64,000 bases of DNA from Mesorhizobium sp. CA8 (GTDB lineage: Bacteria > Pseudomonadota > Alphaproteobacteria > Rhizobiales > Rhizobiaceae), in the NCBI RefSeq assembly GCF_020164955.1, contig NZ_JAIUHG010000011.1, forward strand, positions 62,001 through 126,000, read 5' to 3'. This document shows, piece by piece, positions 9,432 through 17,491 of this stretch. Under the pieces are notes generated by a model. It was not told where the DNA came from. It was given only the letters and a program-made list of their open reading frames with translations, and searched no databases. Position 1 is the first letter of the stretch. Each line of letters begins with the position of its first letter. Both the position numbers and the translations under genes were made by a program.

Positions 9432-10570
9432 TGGCCGAGGCGGCGATCGAAAGCGCGCCGGCGCGGCCTCGCAGGCCATTTCTGTCGCCGCTCAACCAGC
9501 GGCGATTGCAGAATTTCAAGGCCAACCGGCGCGGCTACTGGTCGCTCTGGATCTTCCTGTTCCTGTTCGTGCTGTCGCTGTTCTCAGAGCTGATCGCCAA
9601 CGACAAGCCGATCATCGCCTCCTACAAGGGCGAGATCCTGTTTCCGGTCCTGGTTGCCTATCCGGAGGAGAAGTTCGGCGGTTTCTATGCGGTCACCGAT
9701 TATCGCGATCCGGTGATCCAGGACGAGATCAATTCCAATGGCTGGATGATCTGGCCGCCGGTCCGTTACTCCTATCAGACGGTCAACAACGCCATTCCGG
9801 AACCGGCACCGGCAAAGCCGTCCTGGCTTTACGACAAGAAGACCCGCTGCAGCCAGTATCCGCAAGGCGAGGCCGATGCCAACTGCACCGTCGGCAACTG
9901 GAACTGGCTGGGCACGGACGACCAGGCCCGCGACGTGCTGGCGCGGGTGCTCTACGGCTTCCGCATCTCGGTTCTGTTCGGCCTGATCCTGACGCTCGGT
10001 TCGTCGCTGATCGGCGTCGCGGCCGGCGCGGTGCAAGGCTATTTCGGCGGTTGGACCGACCTTCTCTTCCAGCGCTTCATCGAGATCTGGTCGGCGATCC
10101 CGGTGCTCTATCTGCTGCTCATCATTTCCGCCATCCTGCCGCCCGGCTTCTTCATCCTGCTCGGCCTGATGCTGCTGTTTTCATGGGTGGCGCTGGTCGG
10201 CGTGGTGCGGGCCGAATTCCTGCGCGCCCGCAACTTCGAATATGTCAACGCGGCGCGCGCGCTCGGCGTACCAAACCTCACCATCATGTTCCGCCACCTG
10301 TTGCCGAACGCCATGGTGGCGACGCTGACCTTCCTGCCCTTCCTTCTCAGTGGCTCGATTTCGACGCTGACCTCGCTCGACTATCTCGGCTTCGGCCTGC
10401 CGCCCGGCTCGGCCTCGCTCGGCGAGTTGCTGAAACAGGCGCAGCGCAACCTCAACGCCCCCTGGCTCGGCATCTCCGGCTTCATCGTGATTTCGCTGAT
10501 GCTGTCGCTGCTGGTCTTCATCGGCGAGGCGACGCGCGACGCCTTCGATCCGCGCAAGACGTTCAAATGA
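9431..10570 (+). CDS. yejE: ABC transporter permease YejE
   Basis: Second inner-membrane permease of the Yej importer, 379 residues. A cytosolic N-terminus with 'SPLNQRRLQNFKANRRGYWS' precedes the first helix, followed by a long periplasmic insertion (about 60-150) typical of YejE, then the DppC-like helices and the EAA loop 'VNAARALGVPNLTIMFRHLL'. A much longer frame runs upstream inside yejB and is a shadow; the ATG at 9431 overlaps the yejB stop. In most genomes yejF follows directly; here a toxin-antitoxin pair intervenes. Confidence 0.93.
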   Translation: MAEAAIESAPARPRRPFLSPLNQRRLQNFKANRRGYWSLWIFLFLFVLSLFSELIANDKPIIASYKGEILFPVLVAYPEEKFGGFYAVTDYRDPVIQDEINSNGWMIWPPVRYSYQTVNNAIPEPAPAKPSWLYDKKTRCSQYPQGEADANCTVGNWNWLGTDDQARDVLARVLYGFRISVLFGLILTLGSSLIGVAAGAVQGYFGGWTDLLFQRFIEIWSAIPVLYLLLIISAILPPGFFILLGLMLLFSWVALVGVVRAEFLRARNFEYVNAARALGVPNLTIMFRHLLPNAMVATLTFLPFLLSGSISTLTSLDYLGFGLPPGSASLGELLKQAQRNLNAPWLGISGFIVISLMLSLLVFIGEATRDAFDPRKTFK

Positions 10571-10610
10571 CTACAATGCGGACCGGCACCCGGCATGTTA
10601 TATTCTCAGT

Positions 10611-10724
10611 GTGGCGATACGAATTAAAGTGCGCGTAGGTGAATTGGCAAAACTACTGGCGACCATGATTGGTGAATATCTGCACGTTCTCCGCGCCGCG
10701 ATCCACGAGAAGACGGAATTATGA
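10611..10724 (+). CDS. Possible small ORF (37 codons) ahead of antitoxin
   Basis: A GTG-started frame encodes about 37 residues, starting MAIRIKVRVGELAKLLATMI and ending EKTEL, and its TGA overlaps the antitoxin ATG (ATGA). No clear ribosome site precedes the GTG; an internal ATG at 10665 would give 19 residues. It could be a leader peptide coupling translation into the antitoxin, a relic, or chance. I do not recognise it. Confidence 0.25.
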   Translation: MAIRIKVRVGELAKLLATMIGEYLHVLRAAIHEKTEL

Positions 10725-10954
10725 ATAAGGTCATCCTCGAGCATTATCCCGCATCGAAACTTCCGGACGAGTTGCGAGAGGGCATAGCCTTGAATGCCTC
10801 GGTCACAGTGACTGTGGAAGAGGAGGCCAAACGGCCCCTTGACCGCAAGCAACTGCTTGAACTTATGCGGAACGCCCAGGCCAGCGCTCCAGGGACAAGC
10901 CTCGAAGAGGCCGTGGCGCGTGTTCGTGCCCTCCGTGACGAGTGGGAGGACTGA
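10721..10954 (+). CDS. Putative antitoxin paired with PIN toxin
   Basis: A 77-residue acidic protein: an N-terminal part with 'ELREGIALNASVTVTVEEEAK' and a helical C-terminus 'SLEEAVARVRALRDEWED'. It matches no antitoxin family I can name surely, but size, charge and position directly before a PIN-domain gene, with TGATG overlap, identify it as the antitoxin. It should bind and silence the toxin and may repress the pair's promoter. Its base use (more A/T than the flanking yej genes) supports arrival as a cassette. Confidence 0.7.
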   Translation: MNKVILEHYPASKLPDELREGIALNASVTVTVEEEAKRPLDRKQLLELMRNAQASAPGTSLEEAVARVRALRDEWED

Positions 10955-11454
10955 TGGCCGCCTTCCGGCTTTACGTCGATACGAACATTTTCATCTACGC
11001 TTTCGAAAATAATGACGCTCTTGCAAGAAAACTGCTTCAGCTCGTCTCTTTGAACGAGGGCAGAAAGCAACCTTTCATCGCGACAAGCGAGATCGTGTTG
11101 GCTGAGTTGATGGTGGACCCTCTGAAAAAGGGCAATGAGTCGCTTATCGAGCTTTATGACAATATCTCGACTGGTAATGCCTTTGTTTCGATTGGGATGG
11201 TAACCCGTGAAGTCCTGTGGCACGCGGCACAGCTTCGTTCAAAATTCGTTTCTCTCAGGCTACCCGATGCGATTCACCTCTCCACGGCAATGCACTTCGG
11301 CTGCGCACAATTCCTGACTGCCGATACCAGATTGAAGGGCGCTTATTCTGTCGCACCGGACAGACTCGTTCCTCCGCAATTGACGGCCGAGATTTCGATT
11401 ATCCGACCGGAAATTTCCGTTCTCGATAAAATCATTACGGAAATCGAAGGATGA
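10954..11454 (+). CDS. PIN-domain toxin (VapC-like) inside the yej operon
   Basis: A 166-residue PIN ribonuclease with Asp9 (LYVDTNIF), Glu51 (IVLAELMV), Asp105 (LPDAIHLS) and Asp124 (LTADTRLK), the complete metal-binding set. A 12-base-longer GTG start exists, but the ATG at 10954 overlaps the antitoxin stop. Its TGA overlaps the yejF ATG (ATGA), so the last transporter gene is translationally coupled to a toxin gene. Base use is more A/T-rich than in the yej genes, consistent with insertion into the operon. Confidence 0.85.
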   Translation: MAAFRLYVDTNIFIYAFENNDALARKLLQLVSLNEGRKQPFIATSEIVLAELMVDPLKKGNESLIELYDNISTGNAFVSIGMVTREVLWHAAQLRSKFVSLRLPDAIHLSTAMHFGCAQFLTADTRLKGAYSVAPDRLVPPQLTAEISIIRPEISVLDKIITEIEG

Positions 11455-13079
11455 CCGCTCCCCTGCTTTCCGTCCAAGATCTGAGCGTCGCCTTCACGCA
11501 GGGCGGCAAGCAGGAGATCGCTGTCGACCATATCTCATTCGACATCGCCAAGGGGGAGACGCTTGCCCTGGTCGGCGAATCCGGCTCGGGCAAATCGGTC
11601 TCGGCGCTTTCGGTGCTGAAGCTCTTGCCCTATCCCGCCGCCAGCCACCCCTCCGGCAAAATCCTGTTCGGCGGCGCCGACCTGCTCGCCATGAACGAGA
11701 AGGCGTTGCGCGGCGTGCGCGGCAACAAGATCACCATGATTTTTCAGGAGCCGATGACCTCGCTCAACCCGCTGCACACGATCGAGCAGCAGATCGTCGA
11801 GGTGCTGCAACTGCATCAGGGCCTGCGCGACGCCCCGGCCCGCGCGCGCACGCTGGAGCTGCTGACCGAGGTCGGCATCCGCGATCCGCAGAAACGCCTC
11901 GACGCCTATCCGCACCAGCTCTCCGGGGGCCAGCGCCAGCGCGTCATGATCGCCATGGCCTTGGCAAACGAGCCGGAGCTTCTGATCGCCGACGAGCCGA
12001 CGACCGCGCTCGACGTCACCGTGCAGGCGCAGATCCTGGAGCTGCTGGCCAAGTTGAAAGCCCGCAAGGGCATGTCGCTCCTGTTCATCACGCATGATCT
12101 CGGCATCGTGCGCAGGATCGCCGACCGCGTCTGCGTCATGACCAAGGGCAAGATCGTCGAGAGCGGCCCGACCAAGGATATCTTCACCAACCCGCAGCAC
12201 GACTACACCAAGCATCTGCTCGCCGCCGAGCCGAAGGGCAAGCCGCCCGCAGCCAACCCGGGCGCCAAAGCCGTCATGACGGGCAAGGACATCAAGGTCT
12301 GGTTCCCCATCAAGAAGGGCTTCTTCCGCAAGACCGTCGACCATGTGAAGGCCGTGGACGGCATCGACGTCACGGTGCGGGCCGGCCAAACACTGGGCGT
12401 GGTCGGCGAGTCCGGTTCGGGCAAGACGACACTGGGCCTGGCGCTCGCCAGGATGATCTCCTCGAGCGGCAGGATCAATTTCAACGGACGTGACATCAAC
12501 CAGCTCTCCTTCAGCGCCATGCGGCCGCTGCGGCGCGAATTACAGATCGTCTTCCAGGATCCGTTCGGCTCGCTCAGCCCACGCCTCTCGGTCTCCGAGA
12601 TCATCGAGGAAGGGCTGAAGATCCACGAGCCGAAACTCTCGGCCGACCAGCGCGACGACAAGGTGGTCGCCGTGCTGAAGGAGGTCGGCCTCGATCCCGA
12701 AACGCGCCACCGCTACCCGCACGAGTTCTCCGGCGGCCAGCGCCAGCGCGTCGCCATCGCCCGCGCCATGGTGCTCAACCCGCGTTTCGTCATGCTCGAC
12801 GAGCCGACCTCCGCGCTCGACATGAGCGTGCAGGCGCAGGTGGTCGACCTTTTGCGCAGCCTGCAGGCCAAGCACAATCTCGCCTATCTCTTCATCAGCC
12901 ACGACCTCAAGGTCGTCCGCGCCCTTGCCAACGACGTCATCGTCATGCGCAATGGCCAGATCGTCGAGGCGGGACCTTCCGAGCAGATTTTCAGCAGCCC
13001 GCAAACCGACTATACGCGGGCGCTGATGGCGGCGGCCTTCAAGATCGAGACCGCACCGACCGGTGTGGTCAGCGAGTAA
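11451..13079 (+). CDS. yejF: Peptide ABC transporter ATPase YejF (duplicated ATPase)
   Basis: A 542-residue protein with two complete ABC ATPase halves fused, as is usual for YejF. Each has Walker A (GESGSGKS near 42; GESGSGKTT near 318), the signature LSGGQRQRV or FSGGQRQRV, and Walker B ending in DEPT. It powers the YejBE channel from the cytosolic face. The start ATG overlaps the stop of the upstream PIN toxin gene by four bases. Both catalytic Glu and His switch residues (ITHDL, ISHDL) are kept, so both sites look active. Confidence 0.93.
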   Translation: MTAPLLSVQDLSVAFTQGGKQEIAVDHISFDIAKGETLALVGESGSGKSVSALSVLKLLPYPAASHPSGKILFGGADLLAMNEKALRGVRGNKITMIFQEPMTSLNPLHTIEQQIVEVLQLHQGLRDAPARARTLELLTEVGIRDPQKRLDAYPHQLSGGQRQRVMIAMALANEPELLIADEPTTALDVTVQAQILELLAKLKARKGMSLLFITHDLGIVRRIADRVCVMTKGKIVESGPTKDIFTNPQHDYTKHLLAAEPKGKPPAANPGAKAVMTGKDIKVWFPIKKGFFRKTVDHVKAVDGIDVTVRAGQTLGVVGESGSGKTTLGLALARMISSSGRINFNGRDINQLSFSAMRPLRRELQIVFQDPFGSLSPRLSVSEIIEEGLKIHEPKLSADQRDDKVVAVLKEVGLDPETRHRYPHEFSGGQRQRVAIARAMVLNPRFVMLDEPTSALDMSVQAQVVDLLRSLQAKHNLAYLFISHDLKVVRALANDVIVMRNGQIVEAGPSEQIFSSPQTDYTRALMAAAFKIETAPTGVVSE

Positions 13080-13119
13080 CCCGACCCGCACTGGCGAAAC
13101 AGGGAAGAAAAATCCGAGA

Positions 13120-14061
13120 ATGGAAAAAGGGAAAATCCTGCTTGCCCTTACGGGCATCCACCCGCAGCGCTGGCACGAGTTGCTCTCGGCCGAGCGGGAG
13201 GTCGTGCTGGAGCCGAACGGCGCCGACGATCCGTCGATCACCTATGCGGTGGTCTGGAAGCAGAAGCCCAACCTTCTCAAGTCGCTGCCCAATCTGCGCG
13301 CCATCTTCTCGATCGGCGCCGGCGTCGACCATGTCTTTGCCGATCCCGGTCTGCCCGACGTGCCGATCGTCAAGATCGTCGCCGACAATCTGACCCAGCA
13401 CATGGTCGAATATGTCGTCTGGCGCGTGCTCGACCACCATCGCCAGGCCTCGCTTTACCGGGCTCAGCAGCAAAAGAAGATCTGGCACGATCCGCCGCAA
13501 CGGGTGGCCGGCGACATCTCCGTCGGCATCATGGGACTTGGCAGTCTTGGTCGCGCCGCGGCTTCGGCGTTGCTGTCGCTCGGCTTCGCCGTCAATGGCT
13601 GGTCGCGCAGCGACCGGCCGATGCAGGGCGTTTCGACCTATTCCGGCGAGGCGGGGCTGATCCCGTTCCTCAACGCCACCGATATCCTCGTCGTGCTCTT
13701 GCCGCTGACCCCGCAAACGCAAGGCATCGTCAATTACGGGCTGCTCAAGGAACTGCGCCGGCGCAACGGCCTCGGCGGCGCCGTGCTGATCAATGCCGGG
13801 CGCGGCCGCCTGCAGAAGGATGCCGACATTATGCGCGCGCTGGACGACGGCACGCTGAAGGAAGCGAGCCTCGACGTGTTCGAGGTCGAGCCGCTGCCGA
13901 AGACCAGCCCGCTGTGGAGCCATCCGAAAGTGTTCGTCACGCCTCATGCGGCGGCGACGTCGGATCCGGCGCATCTGGTGCCGATCATGCTGCGCCAGAT
14001 GGCAGCTTACGAGCGCGGCGAGAAGCTCGAGAACCTGGTCGACAGAGAGGCGGGGTATTAA
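13120..14061 (+). CDS. ghrA: Glyoxylate/hydroxypyruvate reductase A-like dehydrogenase
   Basis: A 313-residue D-2-hydroxyacid dehydrogenase. Seen: NAD(P) motif GLGSLGRAA, catalytic Arg in LINAGRGRLQ, Glu in FEVEPLP and His in VTPHAAA. The short N-terminal domain and 'PNLRAIFSIGAGVDH' match GhrA, which reduces glyoxylate and hydroxypyruvate. The frame continues upstream to 13063, but the ATG at 13120 gives the family N-terminus. The 3' end overlaps the convergent gene on the other strand by 4 bases. Confidence 0.85.
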   Translation: MEKGKILLALTGIHPQRWHELLSAEREVVLEPNGADDPSITYAVVWKQKPNLLKSLPNLRAIFSIGAGVDHVFADPGLPDVPIVKIVADNLTQHMVEYVVWRVLDHHRQASLYRAQQQKKIWHDPPQRVAGDISVGIMGLGSLGRAAASALLSLGFAVNGWSRSDRPMQGVSTYSGEAGLIPFLNATDILVVLLPLTPQTQGIVNYGLLKELRRRNGLGGAVLINAGRGRLQKDADIMRALDDGTLKEASLDVFEVEPLPKTSPLWSHPKVFVTPHAAATSDPAHLVPIMLRQMAAYERGEKLENLVDREAGY

Positions 14062-14588
14062 TCGAGCGACAAACTCCAGTCGCGGAAGCATTGCTTGATC
14101 GACCGCAGCGAAGACAGCCGCAGCTTCGGCAGCTCGAGCTCTTCGAACATCGCTTGGTATCGCTTGCGGTTTCGCGGCGTCACCACGGCAATGTGGCGGA
14201 TCATGTCCCACTTGATGCTGTCGCGCCCGCCTTCCAGCGCGCCATGCCGCTTGGTCTCAAACAGCGTTCGCCGAAAATAACGCAACAGACTTGCGGGCGT
14301 GGAGATATCCAGCAGGATCAGACCTGTCGCCCGTCGAAAGCGCTGCGTCATGCAAACCGAATAGTTTCCGTCCATCACCCAGTGTTCGCTGGCGATGGCT
14401 GCATCGTGCAGGGTGATGAATTCGTCCTTTGGACGCTGCTGCCAATCCGTATTGGGCAGGTGAAAGAGCTGATCGAGGTGAACGGCTTCCAGACCGCGCT
14501 TGCGCGCGATCGCGTTGGCAAGGGTGGACTTGCCGCTGTTGGACGGTCCCAGGATGCAGATGCGGTCGCCAAAGTCTGAGAGGTTCAT
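14058..14588 (-). CDS. Small P-loop kinase/ATPase (adenylate-kinase-like)
   Basis: A 176-residue P-loop protein with Walker A GPSNSGKST near residues 14-22 and an adenylate-kinase-like layout ('VHLDQLFHLPNTDW', 'WVMDGNYS', 'LILLDISTPASLLRYFRRTL'). Such proteins are annotated as AAA or topology-modulation (FlaR-like) proteins; the true substrate is unknown. It is convergent with and slightly overlaps the ghrA-like gene. It stands alone, so context gives no role. Confidence 0.75.
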   Translation of the reverse strand: MNLSDFGDRICILGPSNSGKSTLANAIARKRGLEAVHLDQLFHLPNTDWQQRPKDEFITLHDAAIASEHWVMDGNYSVCMTQRFRRATGLILLDISTPASLLRYFRRTLFETKRHGALEGGRDSIKWDMIRHIAVVTPRNRKRYQAMFEELELPKLRLSSLRSIKQCFRDWSLSLD

Positions 14589-14735
14589 GGAGTGACGGCC
14601 TTGGACCCGTTCCGGAGAAAGTGCTCGGCGGCCGGATTTGACTACTCCGCAACGAACCCCGTCCGCAATCGCGTCAAGGGAAAGCGCGGCGAAGAAGCCC
14701 GGCGATCGGTAGATCGCTGGCGGAGCATCGGACGA

Positions 14736-15110
14736 TCAGGAAGGTTTCGAGCCGGGCAGCCCGAGTGTCTCCTTCTTCTTCGGCTTGCCGCAGTCGCGGC
14801 GTTCGATCGAGCGGTTCATGGCGTCGATCTCGCCGCTCGCCTTGTTGCTGGCGCGCTGCGCCTTGGAGCGCGTGTCGGGTATGAAGGGGCCGAAGCCCAT
14901 GGCCGGATTGGAAAAGCTCGGCTTGGCAGTGACGGGCAGATTGTTCTGCCGCGCCAGTTGATTGCGCTGCGCCAGCAATTGGTCGCAAGGCACATCGTCA
15001 TATTGCAATGAGGATTGGACATCCTCGTCCTGACGCTCGGCCATCGACGTGCCGCCGACACAGCCAGCGACCGTCAGGCAAGATGCCAATGCAACCATGG
15101 TCCAGCGCAT
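14736..15110 (-). CDS. Small putative lipoprotein
   Basis: A 124-residue precursor with a lipoprotein signal (MRWTMVALASCLTVAGCVGG; lipobox ending at Cys17), so likely anchored by lipid in the inner or outer membrane. The mature part is polar, with Lys/Arg-rich 'SKAQRASNKASGEIDAMNRS' and two further Cys. No recognised domain. The ATG at 15110 has a GAGGAG ribosome site 7 bases ahead; an upstream in-frame start would bury the signal peptide. It lies 74 bases after the methyltransferase gene on the same strand. Confidence 0.7.
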   Translation of the reverse strand: MRWTMVALASCLTVAGCVGGTSMAERQDEDVQSSLQYDDVPCDQLLAQRNQLARQNNLPVTAKPSFSNPAMGFGPFIPDTRSKAQRASNKASGEIDAMNRSIERRDCGKPKKKETLGLPGSKPS

Positions 15111-15184
15111 GGATATCTCCTCATGGTGTCCGCCCCGCGCAACCCGGACCATGCCATTCAGGCTTTTTCGCAGCAAGGCCGACC

Positions 15185-16129
15185 TCATGCCGTTGCCGGA
15201 TTCCCCACCTCGGCGGCTGCCGCGGGGACGCCGGCCAGGATGGCCAGGCCTTCGACCGGATCGTGCCGGTCATGCCTGATAACCATGCTTTCCAGCGACA
15301 GGACCGCAAGCCCGTTGGCGCAAAGCACGCGCCGCGCATAGGCCTCGGAATGGGCGTAACGCCGTGATGGCAGCAGGGCGAAGTCCTCGCCGCCGGCAAG
15401 CGTCTCGAGCGAAAATGCGAACAGGCCATCCTCAGCAAGCATGTTCGCGACCGCGCCGACGATGCGTTCAAGCGCGCCCAGATAGATAAACACGTCGGCC
15501 GCGACAACGAGGTCGGCCCTGTCGCCTGTGTAAGAGAAATGCTGGAGGTCGGCCTTGGCCAGCCGGTCATAGATGCCCTTGGCTTTCGCCTTCCTCAGCA
15601 TGCCGGCCGAGATGTCGTAACCCTCCAGCCGGTCGGCGAGCGGCCGCAACCTTTCGCCCATCAGGCCGGTGCCGCAGCCGAGGTCGAGGGCTAGCCTGAA
15701 CCGGCCGGGCCTTGCCTTGCGGATGGCGCGCTCGAGAAAATCCGGCAGCCCGTAGGCGAGCTTCTGGACAAGCGACTCCTCGAAACTGTCGGCATAGTGA
15801 TCGAACAAGGTCTCGACGAAGGCGCTGGGCGGTGCCGCCGCGGCCGGCGCCTTGCCGATCAGTTGAAGCTTGAGCGCGGCGCCAAGGCGATCCGCGAGGT
15901 CCAGCTTCAGCGCCATGGCCCAGGCCTGCGCGGCCTGGTCGAGCAGGCCAGCCGCCTCCTGCATCTCGCCGAGGCGAAACCAGCCGGCAGCCCATTGCGG
16001 CGCCAGTTCCATCGCGTCGAGCAGAAGCTCGGCCGCCTGCGCGGGCTCGCCCGAGGCGAGCAGCATCTCGGCGAAATCGGCGCGGCGATCGGCGTTCAAG
16101 TCACCCGACGAGGCCTGGAGCGGTTTCAT
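15185..16129 (-). CDS. TPR-containing class I SAM methyltransferase
   Basis: A 314-residue protein. Residues about 10-90 are helical repeats of TPR type ('PAQAAELLLDAMELAP', 'LDQAAQAWAMALKLD'); the C-terminal two thirds is a class I methyltransferase with motif I LDLGCGTGLMGE (148-159), 'LEGYDISAGML' and 'DLVVAADVFIYLG'. This TPR-methyltransferase layout is a known alphaproteobacterial family without a firm substrate. The TPRs suggest a protein partner or protein substrate. Divergent from the exonuclease gene. Confidence 0.82.
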   Translation of the reverse strand: MKPLQASSGDLNADRRADFAEMLLASGEPAQAAELLLDAMELAPQWAAGWFRLGEMQEAAGLLDQAAQAWAMALKLDLADRLGAALKLQLIGKAPAAAAPPSAFVETLFDHYADSFEESLVQKLAYGLPDFLERAIRKARPGRFRLALDLGCGTGLMGERLRPLADRLEGYDISAGMLRKAKAKGIYDRLAKADLQHFSYTGDRADLVVAADVFIYLGALERIVGAVANMLAEDGLFAFSLETLAGGEDFALLPSRRYAHSEAYARRVLCANGLAVLSLESMVIRHDRHDPVEGLAILAGVPAAAAEVGNPATA

Positions 16130-16227
16130 CTTTTGAAGAATCCCACCGGCGAGGCGGGGCCGGCAAGGGGCTGTAGGACGAGTCAGCAGTCTCTTGCAAC
16201 AGGCTTCCCGCGCGGAATTTAGCCACT

Positions 16228-17250
16228 ATGTTCAAAGCCATGCGCGCCAGCGACCTGCTCAAGCCCCGGCCGGAGGGCCTCTACTGCCCGCCCGGCGATT
16301 TCTTCATCGATCCGGTGCGGCCCGTTGGGCGGGCGCTGATCACGCATGGCCATTCCGACCATGCGCGCTCCGGCCACCGCTCGGTGCTGGCCACGCAAGA
16401 GACGCTCGACATCATGGGGCTGCGTTATGGCGAGGATTTCGCCGGAACGACGCAGGCGGCTGCGCTCGGCGAAACCCTTGACATCGACGGCGTCGCCGTC
16501 ACCTTCCGTCCGGCCGGACATGTGCTTGGCTCGGCGCAGATCTGCGTCGAGCATGGAGGCATGCGCATCGTCGCCTCCGGCGACTACAAGCGGCAGAAGG
16601 ACGCCACCTGCCTGCCGTTCGAGCCTATCCCGTGCGATGTCTTCATCACCGAAGCGACCTTCGGCCTGCCGGTGTTCCGCCACCCGCCGGACCATGAGGA
16701 GATCGCGCGCGTGCTCAAATCGGCGGCGCAGTTTCCCGAGCGCTCGCATCTGATCGGCGCCTACGCGCTAGGCAAGGCGCAGCGCGTAATGCGGCTTTTG
16801 CGCGACGCCGGCTACGACCGGCCGATCTATATCCATGGCGCGCTGGCCAAGCTCAGCGAATATTATCAAAGCCAGGGCATCGATCTTGGGCGGCTCGAGC
16901 CGGCGACGGTGGAAAGCCGCGGCAAGGCCGATTTCGCCGGCGCGATCGTCGTCGGCCCGCCATCTGCCTTCGCCGATCGCTGGGCGCGGCGTTTTCCCGA
17001 CCCGATCTCCTGCTTCGCCTCGGGATGGATGCGCATCCGCCAGCGCGCCAAGCAGGGCGGCGTAGAGCTGCCGCTGATCATTTCCGACCACGCCGATTGG
17101 GACGAGCTGATCATCACGATCAAGGAAACCGGCGCGGAGGAAATCTGGGTCACCCATGGCCGCGAGGAGGCACTGGTGCGCTGGTGCGAGCTGGAGGGCA
17201 TCGCGGCGCGGCCGCTGCATCTCGTAGGGTATGAGGACGAGGGCGATTAA
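16228..17250 (+). CDS. Ligase-associated metallo-beta-lactamase-fold DNA exonuclease
   Basis: A 340-residue MBL-fold nuclease of the 'DNA ligase-associated exonuclease' family (CPSF/SNM1-like). The metal-binding motif THGHSDHARSGH lies near residue 36, and 'FRPAGHVLGSAQI' and 'ISDHADWDELI' supply the other ligands. It begins with 'LLKPRPEGLYCPPGDFFIDP', the family N-terminus. These genes usually sit with an ATP-dependent ligase, an Lhr-type helicase and a phosphoesterase and are thought to act in DNA repair. Here the ligase follows after 241 bases containing a repeat; the helicase and phosphoesterase are absent. Confidence 0.9.
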   Translation: MFKAMRASDLLKPRPEGLYCPPGDFFIDPVRPVGRALITHGHSDHARSGHRSVLATQETLDIMGLRYGEDFAGTTQAAALGETLDIDGVAVTFRPAGHVLGSAQICVEHGGMRIVASGDYKRQKDATCLPFEPIPCDVFITEATFGLPVFRHPPDHEEIARVLKSAAQFPERSHLIGAYALGKAQRVMRLLRDAGYDRPIYIHGALAKLSEYYQSQGIDLGRLEPATVESRGKADFAGAIVVGPPSAFADRWARRFPDPISCFASGWMRIRQRAKQGGVELPLIISDHADWDELIITIKETGAEEIWVTHGREEALVRWCELEGIAARPLHLVGYEDEGD

Positions 17251-17291
17251 TGGCCGAAGTGGTTTCGACAATCGCTGGCGTCGCGCTCTAC

Positions 17292-17453
17292 GGCGCCCCC
17301 CTCTGTCCTGCCGGACATCTCCCCCTCAAGGGGGGAGATTGGCAGCTTGAACGCCGGCGCATCTCTACCGGCGCCGAAGATTCGCGGAAGCGGACGCGAC
17401 GTCCAATCTCCCCCCTTGAGGGGGAGATGGCCGGCAGGCCAGAGAGGGGGGCC
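17292..17453. repeat. Large extragenic palindrome, CCCCCTCTGTCCTGCCGG family (copy A)
   Basis: Two arms of about 50 bases (GGCGCCCCCCTCTGTCCTGC ... and its complement) with inner GGGGGAGATTGG/CCAATCTCCCCC steps flank a ~60-base variable spacer. Related copies lie at 33767-33926 and 47028-47188. It fills most of the gap between the exonuclease and ligase genes and creates a false 81-residue frame. Confidence 0.85.
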
Positions 17454-17491
17454 TCGCGCCAGCTTTCGCAATTGGCGCAGCGCAAACGGCC

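Noticed and set aside
9431..11454. Frameshift or decay of yejE or yejF caused by the inserted pair
   Set aside because: Both proteins are full length with all expected motifs; the cassette lies cleanly between them.
13069..14211. 380-codon minus-strand frame opposite the ghrA-like gene
   Set aside because: Shadow frame of low-complexity His/Arg/Ala composition; it also crosses the start of the real minus-strand ATPase gene's end.
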